A stretch of 15,396 bases of DNA, from positions 1 through 15,396 of the forward strand of contig CAIUGQ010000377.1 in the NCBI GenBank assembly GCA_903898725.1. Direction: 5' to 3'. The stretch comes from an uncultured Burkholderiales bacterium (GTDB taxonomy: Bacteria > Pseudomonadota > Gammaproteobacteria > Burkholderiales > Burkholderiaceae_E). Each line of letters opens with the position of its first letter. Within the stretch, counting starts at the first letter, position 1. Of this stretch, positions 13,747 to 15,396 are shown one piece after another. Position numbers and translations under genes: made by a program. The notes beneath the pieces are model-generated. The model searched no databases. It was not told where the DNA came from and saw only the letters and a program-made list of their open reading frames with translations.

Positions 13747-14898
13747 ATGTTTACCACGACGGTCGCGTCACCCGCCCCGCGGCGCGCCAATGCGCTGGTC
13801 CGCGCGCTCAGCCTGCTGTTCGCCGCCGCCGTGGGGTTCGCGACGCTGTACCCGCTCGTCGACTGGCGACTGCGCGGCAGCGGTGCCTTCGCCTTCCTGG
13901 CCGCGGGCCTGCCGCGCTACTGGACCTGGTTCGACGTGTTCAGCAACGTGCTCGCCTACGGGGTGCTCGCGGTGCTGCTGTCGCTGGCCTGGCTCGCGCA
14001 CGCGCGAACCTGGGTCGCCTTCGCGGTGGTGACGGTCACCTGCTCGCTGCTGTCGCTGTCGCTCGAGGCCGCGCAGAGCTATCTGCCGGCCCGCGTGCCC
14101 GCGCTGCTCGACTGGATCGCCAACACGGCGGGCGCGGCCGGCGGGGCCTGGCTGGGTGCGACCCTGAACCAGTCCGCGCGGCGCGGTGCGCGGGTGGCGC
14201 TGCCGGTGCGCGAGCGCTGGTACGAGCAGGGGCCGCCGATGGGCTGGGTGCTGCTGCTGCTGTGGCTGTCGGCACAGCTCGTCCCGCAGCGCCTGATGTT
14301 CGCCACCGGCCATGTCGAGCCGGCCGCGCAGCGGCTGCTGGTGCGGCTGCTCGGCCCCGAGGCCCCCGACCTGTCCTGGGCCACCGACCGCCTGTGGGGC
14401 GCGCAGGCCTCGGCCGGCTACGGCGTCGCGATCGAGGCGGCGGCGGTGCTGTGCGCACTGTGTGCGGTGGGGGCGCTCGCCTTCTCGCTGGTCCACGGGT
14501 CGCGTCGCCGGCTGCTGCTGGTCGCGGGCATCGCGGCGGTCGCCTTCGGGCTGCGCAGCCTCGCGACGCAGATGGTCTACGGCCCTGCGGCACCCTTCGC
14601 CTGGCTGACCCCGGGCGCCCAGGGCGGGCTGGTGGTCGGGGCGGTGCTGCTCTACGGGCTGGAGACGCTCGGCCCGAGGCTGCGCGCCTCGATCGGGCTC
14701 GTCGCCTGCGCGGTCGGCATGGTGCTGGTGAACCTCGCCCCCGGGGATCCGTACTTCGACACGATGGTCGCCGGACTGCGCGCCGGGCAGCTCTCGAATC
14801 TGCACGGCCTGCTGCGCATGGTGTCGCTCGTCTGGCCGATGCTCGCGATCGTCTGGTTCCTGCGCCGCACCGGGCGCGGCGGCGCCCGCTCGCTATAA
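13747..14898 (+). CDS. VanZ-like family membrane protein
   Basis: Polytopic membrane protein of 383 residues. The N-terminal VanZ-like domain spans about 20-140, with the conserved polar residues spaced as in the family: Asp63, Asn67 and Tyr71 in FDVFSNVLAYGVLA, Glu107 and Gln110 in SLEAAQSYLPAR, and Asp122, Asn126 and Gly129 in LDWIANTAGAAGG. A second hydrophobic half (about 165-375) adds roughly six more helices and is not part of the canonical domain; VanZ itself is only about 160 residues. VanZ gives low-level teicoplanin resistance in enterococci, but the biochemical role of the family is unknown and no resistance role should be assumed here. The ATG at 13747 lies 25 bases from the preferred birA start on the other strand, with no strong ribosome site. 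The stop codon TAA lies inside a -10 box for the next gene. Confidence 0.87.
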   Translation: MFTTTVASPAPRRANALVRALSLLFAAAVGFATLYPLVDWRLRGSGAFAFLAAGLPRYWTWFDVFSNVLAYGVLAVLLSLAWLAHARTWVAFAVVTVTCSLLSLSLEAAQSYLPARVPALLDWIANTAGAAGGAWLGATLNQSARRGARVALPVRERWYEQGPPMGWVLLLLWLSAQLVPQRLMFATGHVEPAAQRLLVRLLGPEAPDLSWATDRLWGAQASAGYGVAIEAAAVLCALCAVGALAFSLVHGSRRRLLLVAGIAAVAFGLRSLATQMVYGPAAPFAWLTPGAQGGLVVGAVLLYGLETLGPRLRASIGLVACAVGMVLVNLAPGDPYFDTMVAGLRAGQLSNLHGLLRMVSLVWPMLAIVWFLRRTGRGGARSL

Positions 14899-14899
14899 T
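14894..14899 (+). promoter_or_regulatory. consensus -10 box overlapping the vanZ-like stop codon
   Basis: A perfect TATAAT in otherwise extremely G+C-rich DNA, with the vanZ-like TAA as part of it. No good -35 hexamer is seen 16-18 bases upstream, where the DNA is G+C only. It would start transcription near 14906 and give the ferredoxin gene at 15028 a leader of about 120 bases. Confidence 0.45.
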
Positions 14900-14994
14900 C
14901 GACCGGACCGCCCGGCCGGCTCCGACGGCCGCACCGCACTGCGCCGCCCCGTCCTCCGTTCCCCCGTTCCCGGTCCCCCGCCCACCGTCCTGAT

Positions 14995-15015
14995 GCGGAT
15001 CCCCCGCGGATCCGC
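14995..15015 (+). promoter_or_regulatory. hairpin just before the ferredoxin start codon
   Basis: GCGGATCC (14995-15002) and GGATCCGC (15008-15015) form a perfect 8-bp stem around CCCGC. It ends 12 bases before the GTG at 15028, next to a weak ribosome-binding signal (GTGAAG, 15017-15022). It could modulate translation initiation; no T-run follows, so it is not a terminator. Confidence 0.4.
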
Positions 15016-15027
15016 CGTGAAGCCCCC

Positions 15028-15339
15028 GTGAGCCACTTCGACAAGCACATCTTCTTCTGCCTGAACCGTCGCGAAGACGGCCGTGCCTCCTGTGCCGAGC
15101 ATCAGGCCGAGGCGCTGCAGGGCTACGCCAAGGACCGCGTCAAGGCGCTCGGCCTGAGCGGCCCGGGCAAGGTCCGCGTCAACAAGGCCGGCTGCCTCGA
15201 TCGCTGCGAGCACGGCCCGGTCGCGGTCGTCTATCCCGAGGGCGTCTGGTACACCTTCGTCGACAAGCACGACATCGACGAGATCGTCGAAAGCCATCTG
15301 CGCGACGGCAAGGTCGTGGAGCGGCTGAAGATCGACTGA
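15028..15339 (+). CDS. thioredoxin-like [2Fe-2S] ferredoxin
   Basis: Small cytoplasmic electron carrier of 103 residues with a thioredoxin-like fold holding one [2Fe-2S] cluster (TRX_Fd / Shethna-type family). The four likely ligands are Cys11 in FFCLNRR, Cys22 in RASCAEH, and Cys56 and Cys60 in NKAGCLDRCEHGPV; the last motif, C-x3-C followed by GP, is the family signature. The rest, VVYPEGVWYTFVDKHDIDEIVESHL (67-91), is the usual C-terminal part. Its redox partner is unknown. GTG start at 15028 chosen because the protein then begins SHFDKHIFFC, the standard N-terminus; the ribosome site is weak and a hairpin lies just upstream. The next gene starts three bases after its stop, so the two form an operon. 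Confidence 0.92.
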   Translation: MSHFDKHIFFCLNRREDGRASCAEHQAEALQGYAKDRVKALGLSGPGKVRVNKAGCLDRCEHGPVAVVYPEGVWYTFVDKHDIDEIVESHLRDGKVVERLKID

Positions 15340-15342
15340 GTG

Positions 15343-15396
15343 ATGAATCCGGGCACCCGCATCGTCGGCATCGACGGACCGGCGGGCCGCATCGAC
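15343..15396 (+). CDS. start of a further gene, possibly an alpha/beta hydrolase (partial)
   Basis: ATG at 15343 opens 18 codons that run to the window edge (begins MNPGTRIVGIDGPAGRID). In related bacteria, as I recall, an alpha/beta hydrolase with an N-terminal (L/I)DGPAG motif follows this ferredoxin, and the visible residues fit. The GTG at 15340 is an alternative start one codon earlier. Product identity is tentative because no catalytic residue lies in the window. Confidence 0.5.
   Translation, partial: MNPGTRIVGIDGPAGRID

Noticed and set aside
13747..14898. VanZ-like gene considered as a glycopeptide resistance determinant
   Set aside because: No vanA-type ligase, vanX or regulatory genes are present, and the protein is a much longer relative in a probable Gram-negative chromosome, so only the family name is used.

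Overview
The window is very G+C-rich chromosomal DNA with dense, conventional bacterial genes. The gene set (Dpp-type peptide ABC transporter, VanZ-like protein followed by a thioredoxin-like [2Fe-2S] ferredoxin, stand-alone BirA, Mpo1-like protein, DUF2147 lipoprotein-sized secreted protein) points to a betaproteobacterium, probably Burkholderiales; this is a judgement from gene content and was not tested by a search. I see no rRNA, tRNA, insertion sequence, phage gene, integrase or CRISPR array. I did not find a convincing new multi-gene system; the less ordinary points are regulatory structures and one translationally coupled enzyme pair.

Positions 1-6699 (plus strand): a regulatory region with a candidate promoter and an inverted repeat leads into an oligopeptide-type ABC importer: a periplasmic binding protein (220-1812), two permeases (1875-2816, 2821-3759) and a single fused double ATPase (3756-5420). 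A strong intrinsic terminator sits between the binding-protein gene and the first permease, probably giving an excess of binding protein over membrane parts. A predicted Na+/H+ antiporter-type membrane protein (5449-6699) follows 28 bases after the ATPase gene and may be in the same transcript.

Positions 6815-10112 (minus strand, read right to left): Mpo1-like membrane protein, ketopantoate-reductase-family enzyme, extended short-chain dehydrogenase, then, after a 197-base gap carrying a G-rich 19-bp tandem repeat and an inverted repeat, a secreted DUF2147 protein. The first two genes overlap by four bases and the third starts 12 bases after the second ends, so these three look like an operon.

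Positions 10262-10999 (plus): a Crp/Fnr-family regulator, divergent from the Mpo1-like operon. Positions 11176-12825 (minus): a second family-5 solute-binding protein with no permease or ATPase beside it, ended by a clear intrinsic terminator. Positions 12960-13721 (minus): biotin-protein ligase without a DNA-binding domain.

Positions 13747-15396 (plus): VanZ-like membrane protein, then a consensus -10 box overlapping its stop codon, a small thioredoxin-like [2Fe-2S] ferredoxin preceded by a hairpin, and the first 18 codons of a further gene that runs off the window.
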